64,000 nt of DNA from Candidatus Defluviibacterium haderslevense (GCA_016712225.1 JADJRL010000003.1:3795501-3859500), one strand, 5' to 3'; counted from the stretch's first letter, positions 16,187-26,943 are shown. Notes: generated by a model not told the origin, from the sequence alone. Translations and numbers: made by a program.

Positions 16187-19100
16187 ATGTCATTCAAAAA
16201 TAAAATATTTAAACAAGATCAAGAATTTGAAAGAATCACTATAAGTTTATCATCTCCGGATGAAATTCTTGAACGTTCTTTTGGTGAAATATTAAAGCCT
16301 GAAACCATTAACTATCGTTCTTATAAACCAGAAAGAGACGGTTTATTTTGCGAAAGAATATTTGGTCCAGTAAAAGATTATGAATGTTATTGTGGAAAAT
16401 ATAAACGTATCCGATACAAGGGAATCGTTTGTGATCGATGTGGTGTTGAAGTAACAGAGAAGAAAGTTCGTAGAGAGCGAATGGGACACATTAAATTAGT
16501 TGTTCCTGTAGTTCATATTTGGTTTTTTAAATCCTTGCCCAACAAAATAGGATATTTATTAGGCTTGTCATCAAAAAAACTTGAATCGATCATATACTAT
16601 GAGCGTTTTGTTGTCATACAACCCGGATTGGCTCAAGGAAGAAATGTTTTGGATTTATTAACTGAGGAAGAGTATTTTGAAGTTTTAGAAACGCTTCCTA
16701 AGGAAAATCAAATGTTGGATGATAAAGATCCAAATAAATTTGTTGCGAAGATGGGTGCAGAATCCATTTTTGATTTATTGCAACGAATACAGTTAGATGA
16801 TTTATCATTTGAATTACGACATCAAGCATCTAATGAATCTTCCCAACAAAGAAAATCTGAGGCTTTAAAACGTCTTCGTGTCGTTGAAGCATTCAGAGAT
16901 GGGGTATCTAATAAGAATTCGAAACCAGAATGGATGATTATTCAATATCTTCCAGTAATTCCACCTGAATTAAGACCGTTGGTCCCATTAGATGGTGGTC
17001 GATTTGCAAGCTCGGATTTGAATGATTTATATCGTAGAGTAATTATTAGAAATAATAGATTAAAACGATTATTAGAAATTAAAGCCCCTGAAGTAATCCT
17101 TAGAAATGAAAAGCGGATGCTTCAAGAAGCTGTTGATTCATTGTTTGATAATTCCAGAAAATCAAATGCTGTTAAAGCTGAAGGTGGTAGAGCATTAAAG
17201 TCTTTAAGTGATATCCTAAAAGGAAAGCAAGGACGTTTTAGACAAAATCTATTGGGTAAACGTGTCGATTATAGTGGACGGTCAGTTATCGTAGTTGGTC
17301 CTACATTGAAATTGCATGAGTGTGGATTACCTAAAGGAATGGCAGCAGAATTGTTCAAACCTTTCATCATTCGAAAATTAATCGAAAGAGGGGTAGTCAA
17401 AACTGTAAAATCTGCTAAAAAACTAGTAGACAGAAAGGATCCGATCATTTGGGATATCTTAGAAAATATATTAAAAGGACATCCGGTTCTTCTTAACCGT
17501 GCCCCAACATTACACAGACTATCAATTCAGGCTTTCCAGCCAACACTTGTCGAAGGTAAAGCGATACAATTGCATCCACTTGTTTGTGGTGCGTTTAATG
17601 CGGATTTTGACGGTGACCAAATGGCAGTGCATGTACCATTGTCCAATGCTTCCATATTGGAGGCTCAACTTCTGATGTTAGCTCCACATAACATGTTGAA
17701 TCCTCAGGATGGATCACCAGTTACTCTGCCGTCACAAGACATGGTTTTGGGATTGTATTATTTAACTAAAGAAAGAATCACTGAGAAAGAGGTCAAATTA
17801 GCTACATTTTATAGTGCTGAAGAAGTTATCATTGCTTTTAATGAAGGTAAAATTGGATTACACGATCCATTAAAAGTAAAAGCAAGAGTAGAGAATGAGG
17901 CCGGAGATCTTGAGCAAAAGATTATTAAAACAACTGTTGGTCGGGTATTATTTAATGAAGCAGTACCTGTTAGCGTGCCATTCGTTAACGAATTAATGAC
18001 CAAGAAAAACCTTAAGCAATTTATTGCGGAAACTATTCTCCGGACCAATTTTGCAGTAACTGCAAAATTTTTGGATGATATTAAGGATATGGGTTTTTAT
18101 TATGCATTTAAGGCAGGTTTATCATTCAATTTGGGAGATCTAATTACGCCTTCAATAAAGCAAAAAACGTTGGTTGATGCCCAAAAAGAAGTTGATGAGA
18201 TTTGGGATAATTACAACATGGGTTTAATTACAAACAATGAGCGTTATAACCAGATCATTGACCGTTGGACATATGCCGATAATCGTATTACAGATAATTT
18301 GATGAAAGAATTGGCTGCACATAAAGGTGGCTTCAATTCAGTATATATGATGCTACACTCTGGAGCACGTGGTTCAAAACAACAAATTAAACAGTTATGT
18401 GGACTTAGGGGCTTGATGGCGAAACCAAGAAAATCAGGAGATACTGGAAGTGCAATTATTGAAAACCCAATCTTGTCAAATTTTCAGGATGGACTTTCAG
18501 TATTGGAATATTTCATATCCACTCACGGTGCGCGAAAAGGTCTTGCCGATACTGCCTTAAAAACAGCTGATGCAGGTTATTTAACAAGAAGATTGGTGGA
18601 TGTATCTCAGGATGTAGTCATATCTGAATTAGATTGCAATACTTTGAGAGGTATTGATACTACAGCTTTGGTTGATAATGATAAGGTAATTGAAAATCTT
18701 GCTTCCAGAATCCAAAGCCGTTTTACATTACACAATGTATTGGATCCAAACACTGATGAAATTATCATTGCAGCTGGTGAATATATCGATGATAGAATTG
18801 CAAATTATATTGAAAAAGCAGGTGTTGAAGCGGTAACAATCCGTTCAGTACTTACCTGTGAATCACGCAAAGGTGTATGCACTAAATGTTATGGTAAGAA
18901 TTTAGCAACAGGGCGTATTGCTGAGACGGGTGATGCAGTTGGAATCATTTCTGCTCAAAGTATCGGGGAACCAGGAACTCAATTAACCTTACGTACATTC
19001 CACGTGGGTGGGGTTGCCGCTGTATCTAAAGCCGAATCAGAGGTGAATGCTAAATTTGATGGAATTATTGAATTTGATGGTGTTAAATATGCTGAATCTA

Positions 19101-20443
19101 ACGAGGGTGGTGTAAAATCATTCATTGTATTGTCACGATCTGGTGAAATTAGGGTGTTGGATTCAGACACTAAAAAATTACTTACAAGTGCACACGTTCC
19201 ATATGGTTCAACGCTACTGGTTAAGGAAGGACAGAAAGTAACCAAAGGAGAAATTTTCTGTACTTGGGATCCATTTAATGCATTGATTATTTCTGAATTT
19301 TCGGGTATCGTTAAGTTTGATTCCATCGAAGAAGGTGTTACATATCGAGTAGAAAGAGATGATCAAACGGGTTATTCTGAAAAAATTATTATAGAAAGTA
19401 AGAATAAGAAGAAAATGCCTACAATGTCCATTTTGAGTGCTTCGGGAGAAGAGCTTAAAAATTATGCATTGCCGGTAGGAGCTTATATAAGTATTGAAGA
19501 CAATAGTGAGATATCTGCAGGTCAGAAAATTGGAAAAATACCAAGAAATGTAAGTAAAGTTTCGGATATCACAGGTGGTTTACCGCGTGTAACAGAATTA
19601 TTTGAAGCACGTAATCCTTCTAACCCAGCTGTAGTTTCTGAAATAGATGGTATCGTTATCTATGGTAAAATCAAACGTGGAAACCGTGAAATTTTTGTTG
19701 AAGATGAAAAAACAGGCCAACGTAGAAAATATCTAATTGGTTTATCTAAACATATTTTAGTTCAGGAAGGAGATTTTGTAAGAGCTGGTATTCCTCTATC
19801 AGATGGTACGATTGCACCACGGGATATACTTCAAATTAAAGGTTTGTTTGCAGTACAGTCTTACTTAGTGAATGGAGTTCAGGAGGTGTATCGATCTCAA
19901 GGTATCAATATTAATGATAAACATATTGAGGTAATCGTTAGGCAAATGATGCGATGGGTTCAAATTGAAGATCCAGGTGATACTACATTACTTGAAGGAG
20001 AACCAGTTGATAAATGGACTTTTGTGTTAGAAAATGATCAGATTTTTGACAAAAAAGTTGTTACAGAAGCTGGAGATTCGGTTAAACTCAAACGTGGTCA
20101 AGTTGTAACGGTTCGTCAACTCAAAGAAGAAAACTCATTCTTAAAGAGAAATGATAAAAAACTAGTTGAATTTAGAGATGCAATAGCAGCAACTTCAAGT
20201 TCATTGTTGCTTGGTATTACAAGAGCTTCATTAGGAACAAGCAGTTGGATTTCAGCTGCGTCATTCCAGGAAACAACCAAAGTATTAAGTTCTGCAGCAA
20301 TAGCAGCTAAATCTGATGATTTATCAGGACTTAAAGAGAATGTTATTATCGGTAAGAAAATACCAGCAGGTACAGGACAAAAAATTTATAAAGAAATGCT
20401 CGTCAAATCAGTGCCAAAAAAGAATGAAGTAGTTGAAGTATAA
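16187..20443 (+). CDS. rpoC: DNA-directed RNA polymerase subunit beta'
   Basis: 1418 residues. The N-terminal zinc ribbon is complete (Cys67, Cys69, Cys82, Cys85). The catalytic Mg2+ site NADFDGDQMAVH places the three aspartates at 473, 475 and 477. The second zinc site (CESRKGVCTKCYG) and the trigger-loop region (IGEPGTQLTLRTFHVGG) lie near 910-945. It is the last gene of the superoperon and is followed by a strong terminator. Confidence 0.99.
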   Translation: MSFKNKIFKQDQEFERITISLSSPDEILERSFGEILKPETINYRSYKPERDGLFCERIFGPVKDYECYCGKYKRIRYKGIVCDRCGVEVTEKKVRRERMGHIKLVVPVVHIWFFKSLPNKIGYLLGLSSKKLESIIYYERFVVIQPGLAQGRNVLDLLTEEEYFEVLETLPKENQMLDDKDPNKFVAKMGAESIFDLLQRIQLDDLSFELRHQASNESSQQRKSEALKRLRVVEAFRDGVSNKNSKPEWMIIQYLPVIPPELRPLVPLDGGRFASSDLNDLYRRVIIRNNRLKRLLEIKAPEVILRNEKRMLQEAVDSLFDNSRKSNAVKAEGGRALKSLSDILKGKQGRFRQNLLGKRVDYSGRSVIVVGPTLKLHECGLPKGMAAELFKPFIIRKLIERGVVKTVKSAKKLVDRKDPIIWDILENILKGHPVLLNRAPTLHRLSIQAFQPTLVEGKAIQLHPLVCGAFNADFDGDQMAVHVPLSNASILEAQLLMLAPHNMLNPQDGSPVTLPSQDMVLGLYYLTKERITEKEVKLATFYSAEEVIIAFNEGKIGLHDPLKVKARVENEAGDLEQKIIKTTVGRVLFNEAVPVSVPFVNELMTKKNLKQFIAETILRTNFAVTAKFLDDIKDMGFYYAFKAGLSFNLGDLITPSIKQKTLVDAQKEVDEIWDNYNMGLITNNERYNQIIDRWTYADNRITDNLMKELAAHKGGFNSVYMMLHSGARGSKQQIKQLCGLRGLMAKPRKSGDTGSAIIENPILSNFQDGLSVLEYFISTHGARKGLADTALKTADAGYLTRRLVDVSQDVVISELDCNTLRGIDTTALVDNDKVIENLASRIQSRFTLHNVLDPNTDEIIIAAGEYIDDRIANYIEKAGVEAVTIRSVLTCESRKGVCTKCYGKNLATGRIAETGDAVGIISAQSIGEPGTQLTLRTFHVGGVAAVSKAESEVNAKFDGIIEFDGVKYAESNEGGVKSFIVLSRSGEIRVLDSDTKKLLTSAHVPYGSTLLVKEGQKVTKGEIFCTWDPFNALIISEFSGIVKFDSIEEGVTYRVERDDQTGYSEKIIIESKNKKKMPTMSILSASGEELKNYALPVGAYISIEDNSEISAGQKIGKIPRNVSKVSDITGGLPRVTELFEARNPSNPAVVSEIDGIVIYGKIKRGNREIFVEDEKTGQRRKYLIGLSKHILVQEGDFVRAGIPLSDGTIAPRDILQIKGLFAVQSYLVNGVQEVYRSQGININDKHIEVIVRQMMRWVQIEDPGDTTLLEGEPVDKWTFVLENDQIFDKKVVTEAGDSVKLKRGQVVTVRQLKEENSFLKRNDKKLVEFRDAIAATSSSLLLGITRASLGTSSWISAASFQETTKVLSSAAIAAKSDDLSGLKENVIIGKKIPAGTGQKIYKEMLVKSVPKKNEVVEV

Positions 20444-20468
20444 ACTTTCAATTTCTTTAAAACATAAT

Positions 20469-20507
20469 AAAATGGAGTTGCTAATTAGTAACTCCATTTT
20501 TTTTAAC
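20469..20507 (+). terminator. Rho-independent terminator after rpoC
   Basis: An 11-bp stem (20469-20479 with 20490-20500), extended inward by G.T and CTAA/TTAG pairing, is followed by an unbroken T-run to 20504. It lies 26 bases after the rpoC stop. Confidence 0.9.
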
Positions 20508-20960
20508 TCCATTACGAATTATCTAATCCTTTTCCAGAGCTGTATGCATGTTTAATAGATTATGAAATTGGATTCCATGATTAAAGACAAAAGATCATAT
20601 TTCCCGAGTTCGAAGCAGGTGATTAACGATTAGCGCTCTTTGATTGAAAAGTATTTTGTGCATTGTAAAAGTTCTTCCATTAAATAGAATGTTCTTTTAG
20701 TTATATGTTTTTCTATTCCAAGTAACAATGACTTTATTTATGATTATTCTCTCATTTTTATAACTACACAGAGAAGTCGTTTTTTATTTTCTATCTGACA
20801 AATTTCTTGTAACTCATGACATCAATGAAAAATGGGTTATAACTTTTTATACAACTAACAAGGCTTATATCCAATTAATATTTATGATTAGAGAATAATT
20901 GAATGCTGGAAAATGGCCTATTACATAGTAAAAATTCTTAATGTATATTTAAAAATTTGA
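20508..20960. other. Spacer of ~450 bases without a gene
   Basis: AT-rich, with stops in all frames. I see no repeat, tRNA or hairpin of note. It ends with the promoter of the OmpA-like gene. Confidence 0.6.
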
Positions 20961-20962
20961 CT

Positions 20963-20970
20963 TATCTTTG
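20963..20970 (+). promoter_or_regulatory. -7 element (TATCTTTG) for the OmpA/TSP3 gene
   Basis: A perfect TAnnTTTG match 27 bases before the ATG at 20998. Confidence 0.6.
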
Positions 20971-20997
20971 TAACTATTAATTTATAAGTAGCAGTAT

Positions 20998-22518
20998 ATG
21001 AAACATTTAATAGTGATTTTTGGCTTGTTGGTTGTTATACAACTGCGTTCAGATGCGCAAGTAACATCATTGAAACAAGGTGTGTTTGCTAGAAAAACAT
21101 TTATTGATTACAATACTTTTAGAGAAGGGGACTTTGCTGGTTTTAAAAGTTATAGAGATGGTTTTGAAATTGGTTATATTAGAAACTTTGGAACTAAACT
21201 ATCTTTATTGACACCAATTGGAATAAGTGTTTATCAGGATAGTACCATTAATGCATTAAAATTTCCATTATTTTCATTTGGAGGGCAGGTTCATTATCAC
21301 TTGTTTAAAGGGCCCAAATGGATTAACCCTTATGTAATTGCTGGAATTCAAGTTTTGTTGCCAAAAGACAAAGAAATTGCATTACAAGTTCCAATGGGAC
21401 TTGGAGTAAACTTTATGGTACATCCACAAGTCTATATGAATTGGCAATCCGATTATAGACTGCCGGTGATTAATTGGGAAAATCATTTTCAACATAGCGT
21501 TGGATTTATTTACATGTTTGGAAATATAAAGGGTCAAGCACCAAAAATTGAAAAAGAAATCATGGATTCTGATGGGGACGGTATTACAGATGATCTAGAT
21601 TTATGTCCAAGTATAGCTGGTTTGGCAATATTTTCTGGTTGCCCTGATACGGATAAGGATGGAATTTCGGACCTTGAAGATGAATGTCCTGAAATTTTTG
21701 GTTTAAAGTTATTTAACGGGTGCCCAGATACGGATGAAGATAATGTTCCCGATAATAAAGATGAATGTCCTAATTTAAAAGGTCTAGTTTCTAATAAGGG
21801 TTGCCCTGAATCTGATAGAGATGGAGACGGGATACCAGACAAAGAAGATCATTGTCCAGATAAAGCTGGATTAACCAATTTAAATGGATGTCCTGATAGT
21901 GATGGAGATGGCGTTTCTGATAAAGACGATAGATGCCCTGATGTTCCAGGTTTAAAAGCTAAAGGGGGCTGTCCGGAAACAAAGAAAGATGCTGACAATG
22001 ACGGAATTATTGATGAGCAAGATGAGTGTCCATTTACAGCTGGTTTATCACAATTTAAAGGTTGTCCTGATACAGATGGGGATGGTGTTCAAGATAAACT
22101 AGATGATTGTCCGAATGCTGCGGGCCCTAAGTCGAATAAAGGCTGTCCAGTCATTGAAAAAAAGGATAAAGAAGTATTAGATTTTGCAATGAGAGCCGTC
22201 CAGTTTGACTTGGGAAGGTCTACGCTGAAGGAAGAATCTTTTAAAATTTTAGACAAGATCACAATAATATTAAAGAAATATCCTGACTACAATTTAGCAA
22301 TTGGAGGTCATACGGATAATACAGGAAGTGCACCGTTTAACCTCGAATTATCCGAAAAAAGGGCAAAGGTATGTTATGAATACATTATATCTAAAGGTAT
22401 GTTGGCGAATAGATTAAGTTACACCGGATATGGTGCAACTCAACCCATAGCAGATAATAAAACTGAAAATGGGCGTTTTCTAAATCGGAGAACAGAGTTT
22501 AATTTAATACCAAGATAA
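20998..22518 (+). CDS. OmpA-family outer membrane protein with thrombospondin type-3 repeats
   Basis: 506 residues. A signal peptide (1-20, ending RSDAQ) is followed by a small beta-barrel (~22-178). Seven Asp-rich calcium-binding TSP3 repeats follow (~189-387, each with D-x-D-x-DG and an xCP/GCP pair). The end is an OmpA C-terminal peptidoglycan-binding domain (~395-506: IGGHTDNTGSAPFNLELSEK, then RLSYTGYGATQPIADN). The likely role is tethering the outer membrane to peptidoglycan with a rigid, calcium-stiffened spacer. It stands alone with its own promoter and terminator. Confidence 0.93.
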   Translation: MKHLIVIFGLLVVIQLRSDAQVTSLKQGVFARKTFIDYNTFREGDFAGFKSYRDGFEIGYIRNFGTKLSLLTPIGISVYQDSTINALKFPLFSFGGQVHYHLFKGPKWINPYVIAGIQVLLPKDKEIALQVPMGLGVNFMVHPQVYMNWQSDYRLPVINWENHFQHSVGFIYMFGNIKGQAPKIEKEIMDSDGDGITDDLDLCPSIAGLAIFSGCPDTDKDGISDLEDECPEIFGLKLFNGCPDTDEDNVPDNKDECPNLKGLVSNKGCPESDRDGDGIPDKEDHCPDKAGLTNLNGCPDSDGDGVSDKDDRCPDVPGLKAKGGCPETKKDADNDGIIDEQDECPFTAGLSQFKGCPDTDGDGVQDKLDDCPNAAGPKSNKGCPVIEKKDKEVLDFAMRAVQFDLGRSTLKEESFKILDKITIILKKYPDYNLAIGGHTDNTGSAPFNLELSEKRAKVCYEYIISKGMLANRLSYTGYGATQPIADNKTENGRFLNRRTEFNLIPR

Positions 22519-22534
22519 ATAATAGTGAATTGAG

Positions 22535-22572
22535 AAAAAGGAATCCAATACGAATTGGATTCCTTTTTTTTT
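22535..22572 (+). terminator. Terminator after the OmpA-like gene
   Basis: A perfect 15-bp stem (22535-22549 with 22554-22568), a 4-base loop and a T-run to 22572. The A-rich 5' side could let it act on the other strand too. Confidence 0.9.
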
Positions 22573-22585
22573 GGGTGTTAGTTTC

Positions 22586-22593
22586 TATATTTG
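22586..22593 (+). promoter_or_regulatory. -7 element (TATATTTG) for efp-accB-accC
   Basis: A TAnnTTTG match just after the preceding terminator and 34 bases before the efp ATG. Confidence 0.55.
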
Positions 22594-22627
22594 CACTAAA
22601 TTTTAGAAAACAGGAAATAAAAATAGA

Positions 22628-23194
22628 ATGGCAAATACTTCAGATATTAGAAATGGAATGTGCATGGATTATAATAATGATATTTTTGTCATTGTTGAAT
22701 TTCAACATGTAAAACCTGGAAAGGGGAACGCTTTTGTTAGAACTAGGTTAAAAAGTATGACATCTGGAAAGGTAATTGAGAATACTTTTGTTGCTGGACA
22801 TACCATTAATGAAGTTCGTGTGGAAAGACGAAAAGTTCAATATCTTTACAAAGATGATGCTGGGTATAACTTTATGAATACAGAAAATTTCGAGCAAGAA
22901 TCCATTAATGAAAGTCTGATCGAAAATCCAGAGTTTTTAAAAGAAGGGATGGAAATTGAAGTCTTATATCATGCAGCCAAAAATTTACCTTTAATGGCTG
23001 AATTACCACAACATATGGTAGTTGAGGTGACCTATACTGAGCCGGGTGCTAAAGGAAATACGGCAACTAATGCATTAAAATTAGCCACAATTGAAACAGG
23101 TGCAGAAATTAAAGTACCTTTATTTATTGAACAGGGTGAATTAATCAAAGTTGATACAAGAACAAGAGAGTATATTGAACGCGTAAAAAAATAG
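22628..23194 (+). CDS. efp: Translation elongation factor P
   Basis: It relieves ribosome stalling at consecutive prolines. The 188 residues form three beta-barrels. The tip loop VKPGKGNAF carries a lysine (K32) at the position modified in E. coli-type EF-P; the modifying enzymes are not in this window. The C-terminal signature region AEIKVPLFIEQGELIKVDTR is intact. It is followed after 4 bases by accB, and the efp-accB-accC order is widespread. Confidence 0.97.
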   Translation: MANTSDIRNGMCMDYNNDIFVIVEFQHVKPGKGNAFVRTRLKSMTSGKVIENTFVAGHTINEVRVERRKVQYLYKDDAGYNFMNTENFEQESINESLIENPEFLKEGMEIEVLYHAAKNLPLMAELPQHMVVEVTYTEPGAKGNTATNALKLATIETGAEIKVPLFIEQGELIKVDTRTREYIERVKK

Positions 23195-23198
23195 GCCA

Positions 23199-23684
23199 AT
23201 GAACTTTAAAGAGATCCAAGAACTCATTCGGATGATCAGTAAATCTGATCTTGCATCATTCAAAGTAAAGAATGGAGATTTCGAATTAAATATTAAAACA
23301 GGCAAAGCGGTGCAACATGTTGAGATGAAAGTCCCAAATTACGGACATCCCTTGCCACCGCCTCCTATACAAGCACCTGTAGTTCAAAAAAATCAATCTT
23401 TTGAAGAGCCACAAGCTGCTGTTGTGTCAGTAGATACTGCAAAAAAACTATTGGAAATTAGATCTCCAATGGTTGGGACATTCTACAGATCTTCAGGTCC
23501 AGATAAAGGGCCTTATGTTAAAATTGGAGATCAGGTTTCTTCTGGTAATCCAGTATGCATTATAGAAGCTATGAAATTATTTAATGAGATTGAAAGTGAA
23601 ATTTCTGGTACTATCGTTAAAATAATGGTTGAAGATGCTTCGCCTGTGGAATATGACCAAGTATTATTTTTAGTTGAGCCATAG
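23199..23684 (+). CDS. accB: Acetyl-CoA carboxylase biotin carboxyl carrier protein
   Basis: 161 residues. An N-terminal helical domain (~1-40) leads through a Pro/Ala linker (PLPPPPIQAP, ~51-60) to the biotinyl domain. The biotin site IIEAMKLFNEIE places the modified lysine at K126. It carries the carboxyl group from biotin carboxylase to the transferase in the first step of fatty-acid synthesis. accC follows after 26 bases; accA and accD are elsewhere. Confidence 0.97.
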   Translation: MNFKEIQELIRMISKSDLASFKVKNGDFELNIKTGKAVQHVEMKVPNYGHPLPPPPIQAPVVQKNQSFEEPQAAVVSVDTAKKLLEIRSPMVGTFYRSSGPDKGPYVKIGDQVSSGNPVCIIEAMKLFNEIESEISGTIVKIMVEDASPVEYDQVLFLVEP

Positions 23685-23710
23685 TCTAATCAATAAAATA
23701 CCAATTTCGA

Positions 23711-25057
23711 ATGTTCCAAAAAATATTGATTGCCAATCGAGGTGAAATTGCATTACGCATCATTCGTACCTGCAAGGAAATGGGAATAAAAACTGTAGCT
23801 ATTTATTCTACAGCTGATAGAGAGAGCTTACATGTTAGATTTGCTGATGAGGCGGTTTGTATAGGTCCTCCGGCATCTTCATTATCCTATTTAAGTATTC
23901 CAAGAATTATGGCTGCATTGGAAATAACCAATGCTGATGCGGTGCATCCAGGTTATGGGTTTTTAGCGGAAAATGCAGAATTTGCAGAAATTTGTACACA
24001 ATATGGTATAAAGTTTATTGGCCCAACACCAGACCAAATTCGGAGTATGGGTGATAAGGTTACAGCTAAAGAGACTATGATCAAAGCAGGTGTACCGGTA
24101 GTTCCCGGATCTGATGGTTTATTAAAAGATATTAAACAAGGTAAGAAAATAGCATCTGATATTGGATATCCTGTTATTCTAAAAGCAACCGCCGGTGGTG
24201 GTGGTAAGGGGATGAGAATTGTTTCAAAGGAGGAGGATTTCGAAGACATGTGGAATAATGCACGTCAAGAGGCAAAAGCAGCTTTTGGGAATGATGGGAT
24301 GTATATGGAGAAGTATATTGAGGAACCTAGACATATTGAATTTCAATTAGTGGGTGACCAGTTTGGTAAAGTCGCCCATTTATCTGAAAGAGATTGTTCC
24401 ATTCAAAGGAGACATCAAAAACTTGTAGAAGAGAGTCCCTCGCCATTCATGACTCCTGAATTGAGAGAAAAAATGGGAGCAGCAGCAATTAAGGCTGGGA
24501 CTTCTATCAATTATGAAGGAGTGGGAACTGTAGAATTTTTAGTGGATAAATATCGTAATTTTTATTTCATGGAAATGAATACAAGAATTCAGGTTGAACA
24601 TCCGGTAACAGAAGAAGTTATAGACCACGATTTAATAAAGGAACAAATTAAAGTTGCAGCAGGTATTCCAATTTCTGGAAAAAATTATGTTCCTACCATG
24701 CATGCCATAGAAGTGAGAATTAATGCCGAAGATCCTTATAATGATTTCAGACCAAGTCCAGGAAAAATAACAACTTTGCATACATCAAAAGGTCATGGAG
24801 TTCGTGTAGATACACATGTATATTCAGGATACACGGTTCCGCCTTATTATGATTCAATGATTGCTAAATTAATTTGTAAAGCACAGACACGTGAGGAATG
24901 TATTACTAAAATGGAACGTGCATTAGATGAATTTATCATTGAGGGAATAAAAACAACCCTGCCGTTTCACAAGCAATTGATGCGCAATGAAGCTTTTAGA
25001 AGGGGCGATTTTCACACTGGATTTTTGAATACTTTTAAACTAGAACCAGAAAGTTAA
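23711..25057 (+). CDS. accC: Acetyl-CoA carboxylase biotin carboxylase subunit
   Basis: 448 residues, the standard length. It starts FQKILIANRGEIALRIIRTC. The ATP-grasp core has the glycine-rich loop KATAGGGGKGMRI (~157-169), HIEFQLVGDQ, ERDCSIQRRHQKLVEESPS and the catalytic region FYFMEMNTRIQVEHPVTEE. It carboxylates the biotin of AccB using ATP and bicarbonate. Confidence 0.98.
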   Translation: MFQKILIANRGEIALRIIRTCKEMGIKTVAIYSTADRESLHVRFADEAVCIGPPASSLSYLSIPRIMAALEITNADAVHPGYGFLAENAEFAEICTQYGIKFIGPTPDQIRSMGDKVTAKETMIKAGVPVVPGSDGLLKDIKQGKKIASDIGYPVILKATAGGGGKGMRIVSKEEDFEDMWNNARQEAKAAFGNDGMYMEKYIEEPRHIEFQLVGDQFGKVAHLSERDCSIQRRHQKLVEESPSPFMTPELREKMGAAAIKAGTSINYEGVGTVEFLVDKYRNFYFMEMNTRIQVEHPVTEEVIDHDLIKEQIKVAAGIPISGKNYVPTMHAIEVRINAEDPYNDFRPSPGKITTLHTSKGHGVRVDTHVYSGYTVPPYYDSMIAKLICKAQTREECITKMERALDEFIIEGIKTTLPFHKQLMRNEAFRRGDFHTGFLNTFKLEPES

Positions 25058-25119
25058 TTCTGGGAACGTGAATTGAAATCATTAATTTTAGGTAACACAA
25101 ATTGTATATGAATTAATTT

Positions 25120-26943
25120 ATGAAGCAATTTTTGTTATACGTAACTCAACTAAAGCAATATAGAACAAATGTAATTTTACATTTTGTTTGTTATATTTTT
25201 ACAGCACTTTTTACAATTATTTCAATTCCTGCGATTATTCCATTGTTTGAAATGCTATTTCAACAAGAATACAAAGTCGTCGAAAAGCCTTTGAATGTTA
25301 ATGGTATAAGTGGTATGATAGACGAACTAAAATATCATTTTAGTTCATGGATAGCAGGTCAAGATAAATCTACTGCTGTTATGTGGATTTGTGTGGGAAT
25401 TGCTGCTGTATTTTTTTTTAAAAATGTTTTCAGATATTTTGCGATATACTTTATGACTCCTGTCAGAGCTTCATTAGTTCGTGATACGAGAAGCAAGTTA
25501 TTTGCAAAAATGATTGATCTTCCAATGTCTTATTTTTCAGATGAACGTAAAGGAGATTTAATTGCAAGAATGACAGCGGATGTACATGAAGTAGAATGGA
25601 CTTTATTATCTACATTGGAGTCGTGGGTAAAAGATCCTTTGATTATCGTAGGTAGCATTAGTTTTATGTTATACACGAGTCCATCTTTGACTTTATTTGT
25701 CGTGTTATTATTAATTGGGACTTCATTTGTAATAGGTGGAATTTCCAGAACTTTAAAAAAGAAATCATTAAATGCCCAAGAAGAATTTGGTGATCTAATA
25801 TCATTGCAAGAAGAAAGTCTTGGTGGGCTAAGAGTGGTAAAAGTTTTTGGAGCAGAATCATATATCAAAGATCGATTTAATGCAATACTGGAGAAATATA
25901 GAAAATTACTGATAGAAATTAATCGTCGAAGGGAATTGGCACCACCAATGTCTGAATTCTTAGGGATTGTGATCGTTTGCATACTTTTAGCATATGGGGC
26001 CAGTTTGGTGTTTTCATCACAGATTCAAGCTTCAACATTTCTTGCATTCCTTTATGCTTTTTTCAATGTTATCGAACCTTCTAAAGGAATTTCAGCCTCC
26101 TATTTCAATGTTCAAAAAGGTGTTGCTGCACTTGATCGGATCAATGAAGTGTTGAACATGAAAGTTAGTATTTATGACAAACCGAATGCAATAAGCAAGG
26201 TAAGTTTTGATAATCAAATTGAATTTAAAGGAGTTTCATTTCAATATGCTAATTCGAATATAAAGGTTTTAGATGATATCCATTTTAGTTTGAAGAAAGG
26301 TGAGAAAATTGCAATTGTAGGTTCGTCAGGTTCAGGTAAATCAACTCTAGTAGATTTGTTAGCTCGATTTTATGATGTTTCAAAAGGATCAATTACAATT
26401 GATGGAGTCGATATAAAAGATATAAAAATCAGTGATCTTAGATCGTTGATGGGTATGGTTACCCAAGAGCCCATATTATTTAATGACAGTATCAGAAGAA
26501 ATATTGAATTCGGGTCTAAAACATATTCAGACGAAATGATTTGGACTATATTGGATACAGCTTATGCTTCTGATTTTGTACGTGAAGGGAACAGAGGATT
26601 GGATTATAATATTGGTGATAGAGGCTCCAAATTGAGTGGTGGTCAAAGACAACGATTAACCTTGGCACGTGCTATCTTAAGAAATCCTGCCATTTTAATT
26701 TTGGATGAAGCTACTTCAGCACTTGATTCTGCATCTGAAATGATAGTCCAAGAGGCGATGGAACATGTTTTAGAAAACCGTACAGCTATTATTATTGCTC
26801 ACAGATTATCTACTATTAAAAAAGTAGATAAAATTATAGTTATTCAGGATGGAAGAATTGTTGAGCAAGGCACTCATGATGAATTAATTAATAAACAAGG
26901 AGAATACTTTAACTTTGTATCTTTACAATCTATTAATCATTAA
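25120..26943 (+). CDS. MsbA-like ABC exporter (fused membrane and ATPase domains)
   Basis: This 607-residue half-transporter would act as a homodimer. Six transmembrane helices span ~15-320. The ATPase domain has Walker A GSSGSGKST (~402-410), Q-loop VTQEPILF, signature LSGGQRQR, Walker B AILILDEATSALDSA and the switch IIIAHRLSTI. An extended loop between TM1 and TM2 (~45-80) is common in Bacteroidota members. Family members flip lipid A-core or other lipids across the inner membrane. The substrate is not shown by the sequence, so I do not call it msbA. Confidence 0.9.
   Translation: MKQFLLYVTQLKQYRTNVILHFVCYIFTALFTIISIPAIIPLFEMLFQQEYKVVEKPLNVNGISGMIDELKYHFSSWIAGQDKSTAVMWICVGIAAVFFFKNVFRYFAIYFMTPVRASLVRDTRSKLFAKMIDLPMSYFSDERKGDLIARMTADVHEVEWTLLSTLESWVKDPLIIVGSISFMLYTSPSLTLFVVLLLIGTSFVIGGISRTLKKKSLNAQEEFGDLISLQEESLGGLRVVKVFGAESYIKDRFNAILEKYRKLLIEINRRRELAPPMSEFLGIVIVCILLAYGASLVFSSQIQASTFLAFLYAFFNVIEPSKGISASYFNVQKGVAALDRINEVLNMKVSIYDKPNAISKVSFDNQIEFKGVSFQYANSNIKVLDDIHFSLKKGEKIAIVGSSGSGKSTLVDLLARFYDVSKGSITIDGVDIKDIKISDLRSLMGMVTQEPILFNDSIRRNIEFGSKTYSDEMIWTILDTAYASDFVREGNRGLDYNIGDRGSKLSGGQRQRLTLARAILRNPAILILDEATSALDSASEMIVQEAMEHVLENRTAIIIAHRLSTIKKVDKIIVIQDGRIVEQGTHDELINKQGEYFNFVSLQSINH

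Noticed and set aside
22530..22712. 60-residue plus-strand reading frame between the OmpA-like gene and efp
   Set aside because: It starts within the terminator hairpin, crosses the efp promoter and overlaps efp in another frame.
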